Positions 36,110 through 44,570 of a stretch of DNA of 64,000 nucleotides are shown one piece after another. This stretch comes from Burkholderiales bacterium. Its GTDB lineage: Bacteria; Pseudomonadota; Gammaproteobacteria; Burkholderiales; Burkholderiaceae_D. Each line of letters opens with the position of its first letter. Position 1 is the stretch's first letter. The notes beneath the pieces are model-generated. The model worked only from the letters and a program-made list of their open reading frames with translations. It was not told the origin of the DNA and did no database searches. The DNA is taken from assembly GCA_026399895.1 (NCBI GenBank), contig JAPLQC010000018.1, positions 816-64,815 on the forward strand, written 5' to 3'. Both the position numbers and the translations under genes were made by a program.

Positions 36110-37360
36110 TTATCGAATTCTTTGTATATCCGCGCCAACCGCAGACAGCTTGACTTCCATGCGATCGTAGCCGCGGTCGAGATGATATATGCGGTCGATC
36201 AGTGTCTCGCCTTCCGCCGCAAGACCAGCGATGACGAGCGAGGCCGAAGCGCGCAAGTCGGTTGCCATGACCGGCGCACCCACCAGTTTATCGACGCCAT
36301 GCACGACCGCCGTGTGACTATCGGTCTCGATCGATGCACCGAGCCGGTTGAGTTCCTGCACGTGCATGAAACGGTTTTCGAAAATCGTCTCAGCGACGCG
36401 GCTGCTACCTTCTGCAATGCAGTTCAGGGCCATTACTTGCGCTTGCATGTCAGTCGGGAAGCCGGGGTACTCGGTGGTGCGAAAACTGACTGCTTTCGGA
36501 CGACGAGCCATTTGAACACGAATCCAATCCTCGCCCGAAGTCAGCACCGCACCGGCATCGCGCAACTTGTCGACGACAGCATCCAGCAAATCAGCGCGCG
36601 CACTTTTCAACAGCACATCCCCGCCCGCGGCGGCGACTGCGCACAAAAAAGTGCCGGTTTCGATACGGTCTGCAACCACCGCATGCGATGCACCATGTAA
36701 GGCTGAAACACCGGTGACAACCAGGCGGTCACTGCCGATGCCGTCGATCTTCGCACCCATCGCTACAAGCAAATTCGCCAGATCGCTAACTTCGGGTTCG
36801 CGCGCAGCGTTCTCCAACACCGTGACACCATCGGCTAATGTTGCTGCCATTAGCAGATTCTCTGTACCGGTGACGGTGATCATGTCGGTCACGATACGCG
36901 CGCCCTTCAGGCGCTTGGCCTTAGCGTAGATATAACCGGCCTCGATGCGAATCTCGGCGCCCATCGCCTGCAGACCCTTGATGTGCTGATCAACCGGGCG
37001 CGAGCCAATCGCGCAGCCACCAGGCAGAGACACCTTTGCCTCACCGAAGCGCGCCAGCAAAGGCCCCAACACCAAGATCGAGGCACGCATGGTCTTCACC
37101 ATCTCATATGGCGCCTCCAGCTTGGCGACATCGCGCCCACACAACTCAAGTGTCGCGCCTTTCTGTTCAATCGCGAGACCCATCTGACGCAACAGCTTTT
37201 GCATGGTGGCCACGTCCTGCAGCTTGGGGACATTGGACAGCGCGAGCGTATCGGCGGTCAGCAATCCGGCGCACAGGATGGGTAGCGCGGCGTTTTTCGC
37301 GCCTGCTATCTCGATCTCGCCAGCCAGTCGACGGCCGCCGCGGATCAGTAACTTATCCAT
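36110..37360 (-). CDS. murA: UDP-N-acetylglucosamine 1-carboxyvinyltransferase
   Basis: 416-residue enzyme of the first committed step of peptidoglycan synthesis, transferring enolpyruvate from PEP to UDP-GlcNAc. Seen: [21 protein letters not shown], the active-site loop [19 protein letters not shown] with Cys116 (the fosfomycin target), and [13 protein letters not shown]. Its ATG overlaps the ibaG stop by one base. It links the envelope genes upstream to the his genes downstream, as in many proteobacteria. Confidence 0.97.
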   Translation of the reverse strand: MDKLLIRGGRRLAGEIEIAGAKNAALPILCAGLLTADTLALSNVPKLQDVATMQKLLRQMGLAIEQKGATLELCGRDVAKLEAPYEMVKTMRASILVLGPLLARFGEAKVSLPGGCAIGSRPVDQHIKGLQAMGAEIRIEAGYIYAKAKRLKGARIVTDMITVTGTENLLMAATLADGVTVLENAAREPEVSDLANLLVAMGAKIDGIGSDRLVVTGVSALHGASHAVVADRIETGTFLCAVAAAGGDVLLKSARADLLDAVVDKLRDAGAVLTSGEDWIRVQMARRPKAVSFRTTEYPGFPTDMQAQVMALNCIAEGSSRVAETIFENRFMHVQELNRLGASIETDSHTAVVHGVDKLVGAPVMATDLRASASLVIAGLAAEGETLIDRIYHLDRGYDRMEVKLSAVGADIQRIR

Positions 37361-37596
37361 CAGGCCTGATACTCCTCGGGCGTCAAGGTCTTCATCGACA
37401 GCGCATGAATCTCTGCCTTCATACGATCACCAAGCGCAGCGTAGACCAGCTGATGACGCTGTATCAGGCGCTTCCCTGCAAACGCAGGGGAGACGATCAG
37501 TGCAGTGAAATGCTGACCGTCACCATCCACTTCGAGATGTGTGCACTCCAGTCCGGCGGCGATGTAGTTCTTGATCAGATCAGGTGTGGGTAGCAC
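37360..37596 (-). CDS. ibaG: BolA-family protein IbaG
   Basis: 78-residue small BolA-fold protein. Seen: [44 protein letters not shown], with the conserved RHQLVYAAL helix and a Cys near residue 18. Relatives bind Fe-S clusters together with CGFS glutaredoxins; a grxD gene is at 15671 in this window. The position just before murA is the typical one. Confidence 0.94.
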   Translation of the reverse strand: MLPTPDLIKNYIAAGLECTHLEVDGDGQHFTALIVSPAFAGKRLIQRHQLVYAALGDRMKAEIHALSMKTLTPEEYQA

Positions 37597-37636
37597 GATT
37601 CAACCTCATGAGAAAAGCCGATTTTATTAAATACTT

Positions 37637-38392
37637 CTAGTGACGCAACTTATAGCCCCGCTTTAGCAGCGTGACCGCAATCGATGACAACACAATAAAA
37701 AACACCAGCACAATCATCAAGCTTGTCAGCGGTGGCACATCCGAGTGACCGAAGAAGCCATAGCGAAAGCCATCGATCATGTAGAACAACGGGTTAGCGT
37801 GCGAGACTGCCAGCCAAAAAGGCGGTAACGAATGCACTGAGTAAAATACACCCGCTAGAAAAGTGGCCGGGACAATCAGAAAATTTTGGAAAGCGGCGAG
37901 CTGATCAAATTTTTCTGCCCATATGCCAGCGATGAGGCCCATGGTGCCGAGTATCGCGGCACCGAGCAGCGCAAATACGATAATCCACAGCGGCGCTACA
38001 AAACTTAGGTCTGCGAACCAGAGTGTGATCAGCATCACGCCCAGCCCGACCATGAAGCCACGAATCATGGCTGCCAGCACATAGGCGCTGAACATCTCCC
38101 AGTGGGACAGCGGCGTCAGCAGAATAAAGACCAAATTACCCGTGATTTTTGATTGGATCAATGACGACGATGAGTTAGCAAACGCATTTTGCAAGACACT
38201 CATCATGACCAAGCCCGGCGCCAGAAACGCCGTATACGAGACCCCGGGAAATACCTGCACATGCGCTTCCAGTACATGCCCGAAAATCAGCAGGTACAGC
38301 ATCGCGGTCACGATCGGCGCGGTCAGCGTCTGCGTTGCCACCTTCCAGAATCGCAGCAGCTCTTTGTACAGCAGCGTACGAAAGCCTGTCAT
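37637..38392 (-). CDS. ABC-2 type exporter permease
   Basis: 251-residue membrane protein with six predicted helices, resembling YadH. Seen: LYKELLRFWKVATQTLTAPIVTAMLYLLIFG, FLAPGLVMMSVLQNAFANSSSSL, and FLAGVFYSVHSLPPFWLAVSHANPLFYMIDGFRYGF, the ABC-2 signature region. It overlaps the ATPase gene by four bases. The substrate is unknown; the pair is often found between mla genes and ibaG in betaproteobacteria, which suggests but does not show an envelope role. Confidence 0.9.
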   Translation of the reverse strand: MTGFRTLLYKELLRFWKVATQTLTAPIVTAMLYLLIFGHVLEAHVQVFPGVSYTAFLAPGLVMMSVLQNAFANSSSSLIQSKITGNLVFILLTPLSHWEMFSAYVLAAMIRGFMVGLGVMLITLWFADLSFVAPLWIIVFALLGAAILGTMGLIAGIWAEKFDQLAAFQNFLIVPATFLAGVFYSVHSLPPFWLAVSHANPLFYMIDGFRYGFFGHSDVPPLTSLMIVLVFFIVLSSIAVTLLKRGYKLRH

Positions 38393-39300
38393 TGTTCGGC
38401 TCCCATGATCTGAATGAATACATCTTCCAGATCAGCCTGATGCAACTGTAAATCCTCAATGACCAGACCCGCCTGACGAATCTGCGCAAGGATATTCTCG
38501 ACCTCGTCGTGATGAGTCACGCGTAGCGTGTACTGGCGCCCCGCAGCCAACTCGTCAGGGTATGACAGCAAGCGATGCAATTCGGTCGGCAAACTTCCTG
38601 CAGCCAGACGCACCACCAACTGCGAGCCAGAGATACGCTTAAGCAGCGCAGCGGTCGAATCCAGCGCGACCACCGCACCCGCCTTCAGCATCGCGATGCG
38701 GCTGCAAAGTGCCTGCGCTTCTTCGAGGTAATGAGTGGTCAGCACCACCGTATGGCCCTCGCGATTCAGCCGTCCGATGAAACTCCAGAGCGTCTGCCGC
38801 AGCTCGACATCGACGCCTGCGGTTGGCTCATCCAGCATGATCACCGGCGGTTTATGCACCAAGGCCTGCGCGACCAGCACGCGCCGCTTCATGCCGCCCG
38901 ACAGCGCGCGCATATTGGTATCTGCCTTCGCGGTTAATCCCAGCTCATGAAGAATTTCGTCGATCCAAGCATCATTGCCGGAGATGCCGAAGTAGCCTGA
39001 TTGCATGCGCAGTGTCTCGCGCACGGTGAAGAACGGGTCGAACACCAGCTCCTGCGGCACCACACCGATGGCGCGACGCGCGGCGCGAAAATCATTCACC
39101 ACGTCATGCCCAAGGATGCTGACACTGCCATGATCTGCACGAGCGAGTCCGGCAATGATAGAAATCAGCGTGGTCTTGCCGGCACCGTTCGGGCCCAGCA
39201 GGCCGAAAAATTCGCCAGTTGCGATTTCTAGCGAGACGCCGTCGAGCGCTTGCAGCGCGCCGAAGCGTTTCTTAACTTGGTCAATCCGGATGGCAGCCAT
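38389..39300 (-). CDS. ABC transporter ATP-binding protein
   Basis: 303 residues, resembling YadG. Walker [12 protein letters not shown] near 38-46, signature ALSGGMKRRV near 139, Walker B PPVIMLDEPTAGVD, and the switch His in VVLTTHYLEEAQ. A C-terminal extension (about 220-303) is typical of ABC-2 exporter ATPases. It is translated with the permease that follows; mlaB lies 88 bp upstream. Confidence 0.93.
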   Translation of the reverse strand: MAAIRIDQVKKRFGALQALDGVSLEIATGEFFGLLGPNGAGKTTLISIIAGLARADHGSVSILGHDVVNDFRAARRAIGVVPQELVFDPFFTVRETLRMQSGYFGISGNDAWIDEILHELGLTAKADTNMRALSGGMKRRVLVAQALVHKPPVIMLDEPTAGVDVELRQTLWSFIGRLNREGHTVVLTTHYLEEAQALCSRIAMLKAGAVVALDSTAALLKRISGSQLVVRLAAGSLPTELHRLLSYPDELAAGRQYTLRVTHHDEVENILAQIRQAGLVIEDLQLHQADLEDVFIQIMGAEQ

Positions 39301-39388
39301 GTTGGCGAGGAAGGGGGACGCGCTAGCGCGCCGAGAGGCGCAAAGTCCTTGATTATAGGGGATTTACCGCCGGAAACTCGGCGACAAC

Positions 39389-39646
39389 TTAGCGCGGCAG
39401 CAACTGATCGACGCCGTACAGCTTGGCCAAGCTGTCCAGCCCCGGCGGGACCTGGGAAACATGAAGCGTTTTGCCCAGCTTGGAAGCCGCACGCTGCCAG
39501 GCCAGCAGGGTAGCGACTGCCGCTGAATCAAAATGCTGTAAGGCGCTGAGGTCAATCTGCGTGTCGCCGGCCGCAATCGCTTGCAGCCCCTGCGCCAGCA
39601 CCGTTTCTGCCTCGTTCATGGTCAGGGTGGTAGGCGCAAAAGGCAT
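39389..39646 (-). CDS. mlaB: Phospholipid transport STAS-domain protein MlaB
   Basis: 85-residue cytoplasmic STAS-domain protein; in the Mla complex MlaB binds and stabilises the MlaF ATPase. Seen: LTMNEAETVLAQGLQAIAAGDTQIDLSALQHFDSAAVATLLAWQR, with the DSAAVATLL core of the STAS fold. It lies one base after mlaC, the expected neighbour. Confidence 0.9.
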   Translation of the reverse strand: MPFAPTTLTMNEAETVLAQGLQAIAAGDTQIDLSALQHFDSAAVATLLAWQRAASKLGKTLHVSQVPPGLDSLAKLYGVDQLLPR

Positions 39647-39647
39647 G

Positions 39648-40295
39648 TCAGCTTTTGAGGACGGGTTTGGGCGGGTTAACGGAGAGTTGCTTGTTACGCT
39701 CGGCCAAGGCTTTGATCAGGCCATCGATACCGCCTTTTTGAATTTCAGCGGCGAAGCTATTGCGATAGGTTTGAACCAACCAAGCGCCCAAGATATTCAC
39801 GTCGACAATTTTCCAGCCGTTTGGCCCCTTCTCCAGCCGATAGTTCAGCTGAATCGGCTCACCACGCGACTGAATCACTGCCGTTCGAACCTCGACCTCG
39901 GTGTCATCTGGCGCGGCACGCATCGGCTTGAACTCGAGCGTTTGATTGCGGATTTGGGCAACCGCGCCAGCGTAGGTGTAAATCAAGAGCGACTTAAACT
40001 CGTTTGTGAGCGCCTGCTGCTGGTCAGGGCTTGCCTCCCGCCAGTAGCGCCCGGCGGTCAGCTGGGTCATACGCTGGAAGTTCACATGAGGCAGCACTTT
40101 CGCGCGCACCACTTCCATGATCCGTTCTTGATTACCCGCCTGAACCTGCTTGTCGGTTTTTGCAATGGCGAGAACTTCCTCGCTGACACGCTTGATCAGG
40201 ACGTCAGGCGCCTCTTGAGCATAGCCCTGGCCGCTATGGAATGCGAAAGCCGCTGCCAGAAAAGCGAGTACTCGTTTCAGCGATATCTTCATCAA
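39648..40295 (-). CDS. mlaC: Phospholipid-binding periplasmic protein MlaC
   Basis: 215-residue periplasmic lipid carrier between the outer-membrane MlaA and the inner-membrane MlaFEDB complex. A signal peptide (ISLKRVLAFLAAAFAFHSGQGYAQ) precedes the Tol/Ttg2 domain with VLPHVNFQRMTQLTAGRYW, FKSLLIYTYAGAVAQIRNQ and YRLEKGPNGWKIVDVNILGAWLVQTYR. It is downstream of mlaA by 112 bp. Confidence 0.95.
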   Translation of the reverse strand: MMKISLKRVLAFLAAAFAFHSGQGYAQEAPDVLIKRVSEEVLAIAKTDKQVQAGNQERIMEVVRAKVLPHVNFQRMTQLTAGRYWREASPDQQQALTNEFKSLLIYTYAGAVAQIRNQTLEFKPMRAAPDDTEVEVRTAVIQSRGEPIQLNYRLEKGPNGWKIVDVNILGAWLVQTYRNSFAAEIQKGGIDGLIKALAERNKQLSVNPPKPVLKS

Positions 40296-40407
40296 GATTC
40301 AGACTAGTTGCCGCGCTCGAACGCGCAATGATCGGAATAATAACCAAATCCTCAGCATCGCGGTCAATCGCCTAGAGTGTTACTCCTGCTCCACACTCAA
40401 CCCACCA

Positions 40408-41112
40408 TCAACGATTGGCGCTGGCATCGTTTACCCTAGCCTCACGCTGCTGGAAGTGCGCATCGCGGACAAATTGGTAAGGATCGAGCGCCACTTTCTC
40501 GATCATGTCAGTGGTGGGCAACAAACGTGCTCGATCATCAACCAGACGCATCGCTCTCAACGAGTACTCGACGTCGGCGCGCGTCGACAGATTCAACGGA
40601 TCGGCGTAAAGATCGAGAGGCTTTGCCACTGCGTCTCTCATGGTGCTCGGACCAAATAGAGGCAACATGACATAGGGCCCTGGCTTCACACCCCAGACGC
40701 CCAGCGTCTGCCCGAAATCTTCCTGATGCTTGGGGAAGCCCAGTTTGGTTGCCACATCGGCCAAGCCTGCAACACCGAAAACGGTATTAACTGCTACCCG
40801 ACCGGTATCCTGAATGCCTTCGCGCGGCTTACCTTGTAGAAAATTATTTACAGCAGTCCAGACATCGGCAAGATTGCCAAAGAAATTTCCGACGGTGTTC
40901 TGAATAAAGTTAGGCGCGTAGTTGGAGTAACCCCTGGCGACAGGCTTGAGCAGCACCTGATCGAATACCTGATTGACGACGAATACCTTACGGTTAAGGT
41001 TTTCGTAAGGGTCACGCGGATCCGAGCGCTCAGCCATTGGCGTAGCGCAAGCGCTTAACAACAAACAAAGCACGACTGCACATCGCTGGTAGATGGCCTT
41101 AAGTGGTTTCAT
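40408..41112 (-). CDS. mlaA: Outer-membrane phospholipid lipoprotein MlaA
   Basis: 234-residue VacJ-type lipoprotein that removes misplaced phospholipids from the outer leaflet. Lipobox LSAC with Cys22. Seen: DPYENLNRKVFVVNQVFDQVLLKPVARGY, FFGNLADVWTAVNNFLQGK, RVAVNTVFGVAGLADVATKLG, EDFGQTLGVWGVKPGPYVMLPLFGPST and DPLNL. In E. coli mlaA is encoded elsewhere; here it is inside the operon. Its start overlaps the mlaD stop by four bases. Confidence 0.95.
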   Translation of the reverse strand: MKPLKAIYQRCAVVLCLLLSACATPMAERSDPRDPYENLNRKVFVVNQVFDQVLLKPVARGYSNYAPNFIQNTVGNFFGNLADVWTAVNNFLQGKPREGIQDTGRVAVNTVFGVAGLADVATKLGFPKHQEDFGQTLGVWGVKPGPYVMLPLFGPSTMRDAVAKPLDLYADPLNLSTRADVEYSLRAMRLVDDRARLLPTTDMIEKVALDPYQFVRDAHFQQREARVNDASANR

Positions 41113-41452
41113 TTTTCTTCTCCCTTACTACCCTCAGCAGCTTTATTGAATAGAAATTGACTGATCAGGTTCTCAAGCACGATCGCAGATTGCGTGATCT
41201 TGATGCGATCACCTTCACCGAAATTTTTTTCATCTGCGCCAGGCTCAAGACCAATGTACTGCTCGCCTAGCAACCCAGAGGTCAGAATTTTTGCTGAACT
41301 GTCGCGCGGGAACTTCACATCGGCCTGCATCCGTATCGTGACGGTCGCCTGAAAAGTGCGATCATCAAAACCGATTGAATCCACCCTTCCCACGCTGCCG
41401 CGCCGAGCAGCACGAACAGGCCAACCCACACGTCCAAGGATTTACGTTGCAT
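41109..41452 (-). pseudogene. mlaD: mlaD with an internal deletion and frameshift
   Basis: MlaD is the MCE-domain subunit of the Mla phospholipid transporter. From ATG 41452 (after AAGG) the expected N-terminus is read, MQRKSLDVWVGLFVLLGAAA, then the frame is lost. The other frame carries the rest of an MCE protein: VGRVDSIGFDDRTFQATVTI, AKILTSGLLGEQYIGLEPGADE, ITQSAIVLENLISQFLFNKAAEG. About 45 residues (end of the membrane helix and first half of the MCE domain) are missing at the junction near 41388-41396. 344 bp remain, against about 480 expected. The track ORF starting at GTG 41429 is only the surviving 3' part. Real decay or assembly collapse are both possible. Confidence 0.88.
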
Positions 41453-41464
41453 CCTTTTTCCTCT

Positions 41465-42241
41465 TCAAGAGAACATCAGCGCTGTTAGCAGAAAATCCAG
41501 CCACAGCACCATCAATGATCCAATCACAACCGTACGCGTCGTTGCTCGCGCCACGCCCTCCGGAGTCGCCGCCGCGATATAGCCTTGGTAAAGCGCGATG
41601 AACGTCACCGCCACACCGAAAACCACGCTTTTGAGCACACCATTGCCGATGTCAGCCCACCGCTCGACACCGCCTTGCATCTGCGACCAAAACGCACCCT
41701 CGTCAACACCGATTAACACGACGCCAACCACATAACCACCGAGTACGCCGACTGCCGAGAACACCGCCGCCAGCAGCGGCATCGCAATCACACCCGCCCA
41801 AAAGCGCGGCGCTAATACACGCGTCAATGGGTTAACCGCCATCATCTCCATCGCGGCTAATTGCTCGGTGGCCTTCATCAGGCCAATTTCTGCCGTGAGC
41901 GAGGTGCCCGCTCTTCCTGCAAACAGCAGCGCTGTTACTACAGGTCCCAACTCGCGCACCAGTGACAAAGCGACAAGCAAGCCGAGCGCCTGCTCCGAGC
42001 CATATTTGTTGAGTGTGTAATAGCCTTGCAGGCCAAGCACAAAACCGACAAACAAGCCCGAGACCGCAATGATCACCAGCGAGTAATTGCCAATGAAATG
42101 TACCTGATCCGTGACGAGTCGAAAGCGCCGTAACAAGCCGCCACTCGCCACCAGCATCGCAACAAAGGTTCGCAGCTGCAGGCCAAGGTTGGCAAGCCCG
42201 CCTCGCACCTGACTACCGATACTGGCGAGCCAGTCAATCAT
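41465..42241 (-). CDS. mlaE: Phospholipid ABC transporter permease MlaE
   Basis: 258-residue inner-membrane permease. Seen: VHFIGNYSLVIIAVSGLFVGFVLGLQGYYTL, LSLVRELGPVVTALLFAGRAGTSLTAEIGLMKATEQLAAMEMMAVNPL, and the C-terminal TPEGVARATTRTVVIGSLMVLWLDFLLTALMF. These are the signature blocks of the MlaE family. It overlaps mlaF by four bases, and broken mlaD follows after 12 bp. Confidence 0.96.
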   Translation of the reverse strand: MIDWLASIGSQVRGGLANLGLQLRTFVAMLVASGGLLRRFRLVTDQVHFIGNYSLVIIAVSGLFVGFVLGLQGYYTLNKYGSEQALGLLVALSLVRELGPVVTALLFAGRAGTSLTAEIGLMKATEQLAAMEMMAVNPLTRVLAPRFWAGVIAMPLLAAVFSAVGVLGGYVVGVVLIGVDEGAFWSQMQGGVERWADIGNGVLKSVVFGVAVTFIALYQGYIAAATPEGVARATTRTVVIGSLMVLWLDFLLTALMFS

Positions 42242-43041
42242 GACTCGCCCCCCATGCCAAGCAGCTGATCAATCGGTCGCCCCGGGTAATGAAATGGTAC
42301 GGGTCCATCGGCTTGGGCGTTTACAAACTGCTTCACATACGGATCGGACGAAGCACGCATCTCTTGAGGTGTACCGTGCGCAACGATGCAGCCCTGCGAG
42401 AGGAAATAGACGTAGTCAGCGATCAAGAAAGATTCGTGTACATCATGTGACACCACAATCGAGGTCGACCCCAGCGCGTCATTGAGCTTACGGATCAAAT
42501 TCGCCGTAACGCCCATCGATATCGGGTCCAAGCCCGCAAATGGCTCGTCATACATGATCAACTGGGGATCCAGCGCAATCGCACGTGCGAGCGCAACGCG
42601 TCGCGCCATCCCACCCGAAATCTCACTCGGCTTAAGTGAGGCGGCATTCGACAAGCCGACAGCGTGCAGCTTCATCAGCACCAGGTCATGAATCATCGAC
42701 GCCGGTAGAGCGGTGTGCTCGCGCAAAGGGAAGGCCACGTTGTCAAATACCGAGAGGTCGGTAAACAAGGCGCCGTGTTGAAACAGCATGCCCATACGGC
42801 GGCGCAAGCGATACAGGCTGGGCTGATCCAGCGCAGCCACATCTTGGCCATCCACCGTAACGCTGCCCGACTGAGCGGTGATCTGCCCACCAATGAGCCG
42901 CAACACCGTGGTCTTGCCGGAGCCGGAGCCGCCCATCACGGCGATGACCTTGCCGCGCTCGAATTGCATCGTGAGCCCGGCAAGAATTGGTCGCTCGTTG
43001 TAACCGAAGTTCAAATCGCGGATATCGACGAGGTGAGACAA
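42238..43041 (-). CDS. mlaF: Phospholipid ABC transporter ATPase MlaF
   Basis: 267-residue ATPase of the Mla complex. Walker A GGSGSGKTT (37-45), Q-loop region MLFQHGALFTDLSVFDNVAFPLRE, signature EISGGMARRVALARA, Walker B LIMYDEPFAGLDPI and switch His in VVSHDVHE. The track ORF extends 62 codons into the divergent gene with no family match; the likely start is TTG 43041 (SHLVDIRDLNFGYNERP follows), with a weak ribosome-binding site. It is the first gene of the long minus-strand run. Confidence 0.9.
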   Translation of the reverse strand: MSHLVDIRDLNFGYNERPILAGLTMQFERGKVIAVMGGSGSGKTTVLRLIGGQITAQSGSVTVDGQDVAALDQPSLYRLRRRMGMLFQHGALFTDLSVFDNVAFPLREHTALPASMIHDLVLMKLHAVGLSNAASLKPSEISGGMARRVALARAIALDPQLIMYDEPFAGLDPISMGVTANLIRKLNDALGSTSIVVSHDVHESFLIADYVYFLSQGCIVAHGTPQEMRASSDPYVKQFVNAQADGPVPFHYPGRPIDQLLGMGGES

Positions 43042-43166
43042 GAGGGTGCTCGTAAAGGAAGGAAACGCCCATTGTAAAACATGCGCCCGGAATAGCTCAG
43101 CGATCGTGACTGCGGCTGCGCTAACTTGGGGTGGTATAAACGCATAACTTTGGCCACGATCACCGC

Positions 43167-43553
43167 ATGAAATTGACACTTCAGCTGCTGACACTCGCAT
43201 TTGGCATGGGTCATGCCGGCTTGGCAACGTCGCTCGATATTGCCTGTGATGCCGAATACGGCGGGAAAGCAGAGCGGATCATCGTTCGACCTGCTGCAGA
43301 TGCATTTTCTTTTCAATCCGTCACTATCGAAAACCGTTTCCGTTTTCAAGCACAGTGGCTGCCGCAGCGAAGCAAGCTGAAGACTTTTCTTTATGAACGG
43401 CGCGGCCGATCGTTTGTTTTGCTGCATGCATCGGAATACCCCCTGCCTCCGAGCACATGCCCCAAAGAGGGTTTTGATTTCGGCTTGAACAAAGTCTACG
43501 CGTCCGAGCTTGAACGCGAAGTTTTTTACCAATGCCGAATGCACTGTGAGTAA
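43167..43553 (+). CDS. Small secreted protein of unknown function
   Basis: 128 residues, not recognised. The N-terminus MKLTLQLLTLAFGMGHAGLATS looks like a signal peptide. The mature part has four cysteines (IACDAEYG, STCPKEG, YQCRMHC), many aromatics and basic residues, and ends in CRMHCE. Its stop lies three bases before the CapA-like gene, so the two are almost certainly co-transcribed and perhaps act together. Divergent from mlaF by 125 bp. Confidence 0.65.
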   Translation: MKLTLQLLTLAFGMGHAGLATSLDIACDAEYGGKAERIIVRPAADAFSFQSVTIENRFRFQAQWLPQRSKLKTFLYERRGRSFVLLHASEYPLPPSTCPKEGFDFGLNKVYASELEREVFYQCRMHCE

Positions 43554-43556
43554 AAA

Positions 43557-44504
43557 ATGCTAAGGCTGCTCAGTTTTTTATTGATGATTGTTTCGGCTAG
43601 TCAGGGGCCAGCACTTGCCCAAGGCTCTGACATCAGGATGGTATTCGTCGGTGATGTCATGCTGGCGGATGGACCGGGACGATTGATCCGCTCTGGGAAA
43701 GACCCGTTTCGTCATGTAGCAGCAGCGCTGAAAGACGCTGATCTGACGATCGGTAATCTCGAGTGTGTGATCGCGTCCAGCGGCAAACCCGAGACCAAGC
43801 CCTACACTTTTCGCGCACCGAAACAATCGCTCCGCTTGCTGAAAAAATATTTCAGTGCAGTGTCGCTGGCGAATAATCACTCGGGCGATTTTGGCAAAGG
43901 TGCATTCAGCGAGATGCTGCAACTGCTCGAGCAGCATCAGATGCCTTATTTTGGGGGTGGCCGCAACCTTCGTGCCGCGCACCAAGCCTACATCCGAGAG
44001 ATTCACGGCAAGCGTATCGCCGTACTTGGCTATAACGGCTTTTTTCCGCGCAGCTTTGAAGCACTTGAAGACGCGCCTGGCATTGCCTGGCTCGATGAAG
44101 ATATGGTGGTGGCAGCGATACAGCACACCAAACAGACACTAGGCGTAGATTTTCTGATCGTCTACCCGCACTGGGGCTGGGAGTATCAGAAACTCGCTTC
44201 AATCCGGCAGCGCCAAATGGCCCGCCTGATGATCGATAGCGGTGCTGACGCTGTGGTCGGCGGTCACCCGCATGTGACCCAAGACATCGAGGTCTATCAG
44301 GGCAAGCCGATTTTTTACAGCCTGGGTAATTTTGTTTTCGATGGCTTCAGCGATCGCGACACGCGGACCGGCTGGCTACTGGAACTGACTTTGAAACAAG
44401 CAGGCGGGATGAGCTGGCGAATTAATGAAGTCAGTATCGACGCCAAAGGCGTGCCGCGTCTCTCCGGTCGAATCGAGCAGTCTGCAACGAGTGACCCAGA
44501 ATAA
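43557..44504 (+). CDS. CapA-family metallophosphoesterase-like protein
   Basis: 315 residues with a signal peptide (MLRLLSFLLMIVSASQGPALA). The PGA_cap/CapA fold is shown by RMVFVGDVMLADGPGR, LTIGNLECVIASSG, VSLANNHSGDFG, VYPHWGWEYQ, MARLMIDSGADAVVGGHPHV and YSLGNFVFDGF; the Asp, Asn and His residues are those of calcineurin-like enzymes. In Bacillus, CapA takes part in poly-gamma-glutamate synthesis, but no pgsB/pgsC is here, so the substrate is unknown. It forms a two-gene unit with the preceding small secreted protein and ends in a terminator shared with gltD. Confidence 0.85.
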   Translation: MLRLLSFLLMIVSASQGPALAQGSDIRMVFVGDVMLADGPGRLIRSGKDPFRHVAAALKDADLTIGNLECVIASSGKPETKPYTFRAPKQSLRLLKKYFSAVSLANNHSGDFGKGAFSEMLQLLEQHQMPYFGGGRNLRAAHQAYIREIHGKRIAVLGYNGFFPRSFEALEDAPGIAWLDEDMVVAAIQHTKQTLGVDFLIVYPHWGWEYQKLASIRQRQMARLMIDSGADAVVGGHPHVTQDIEVYQGKPIFYSLGNFVFDGFSDRDTRTGWLLELTLKQAGGMSWRINEVSIDAKGVPRLSGRIEQSATSDPE

Positions 44505-44558
44505 AAAAGGGCCGATCAGAACACACTGCAATGCGGTGTGTTCTGACCGGCCCTTTTT
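44504..44558. terminator. Bidirectional terminator between capA-like gene and gltD
   Basis: AAAAAGGGCCGATCAGAACACACTGC, loop AAT, then its inverted copy ending in GGCCCTTTTT: 26-base arms with only one mismatch and one G-U pair. Poly-A on one side and poly-T on the other allow it to end both the capA-like transcript and gltBD. Confidence 0.95.
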
Positions 44559-44570
44559 ATAGCGCGCAAA

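Noticed and set aside
43042-43227. N-terminal extension of the mlaF ORF
   Set aside because: It runs into the divergent gene at 43167 and does not resemble MlaF; TTG 43041 gives the usual length.
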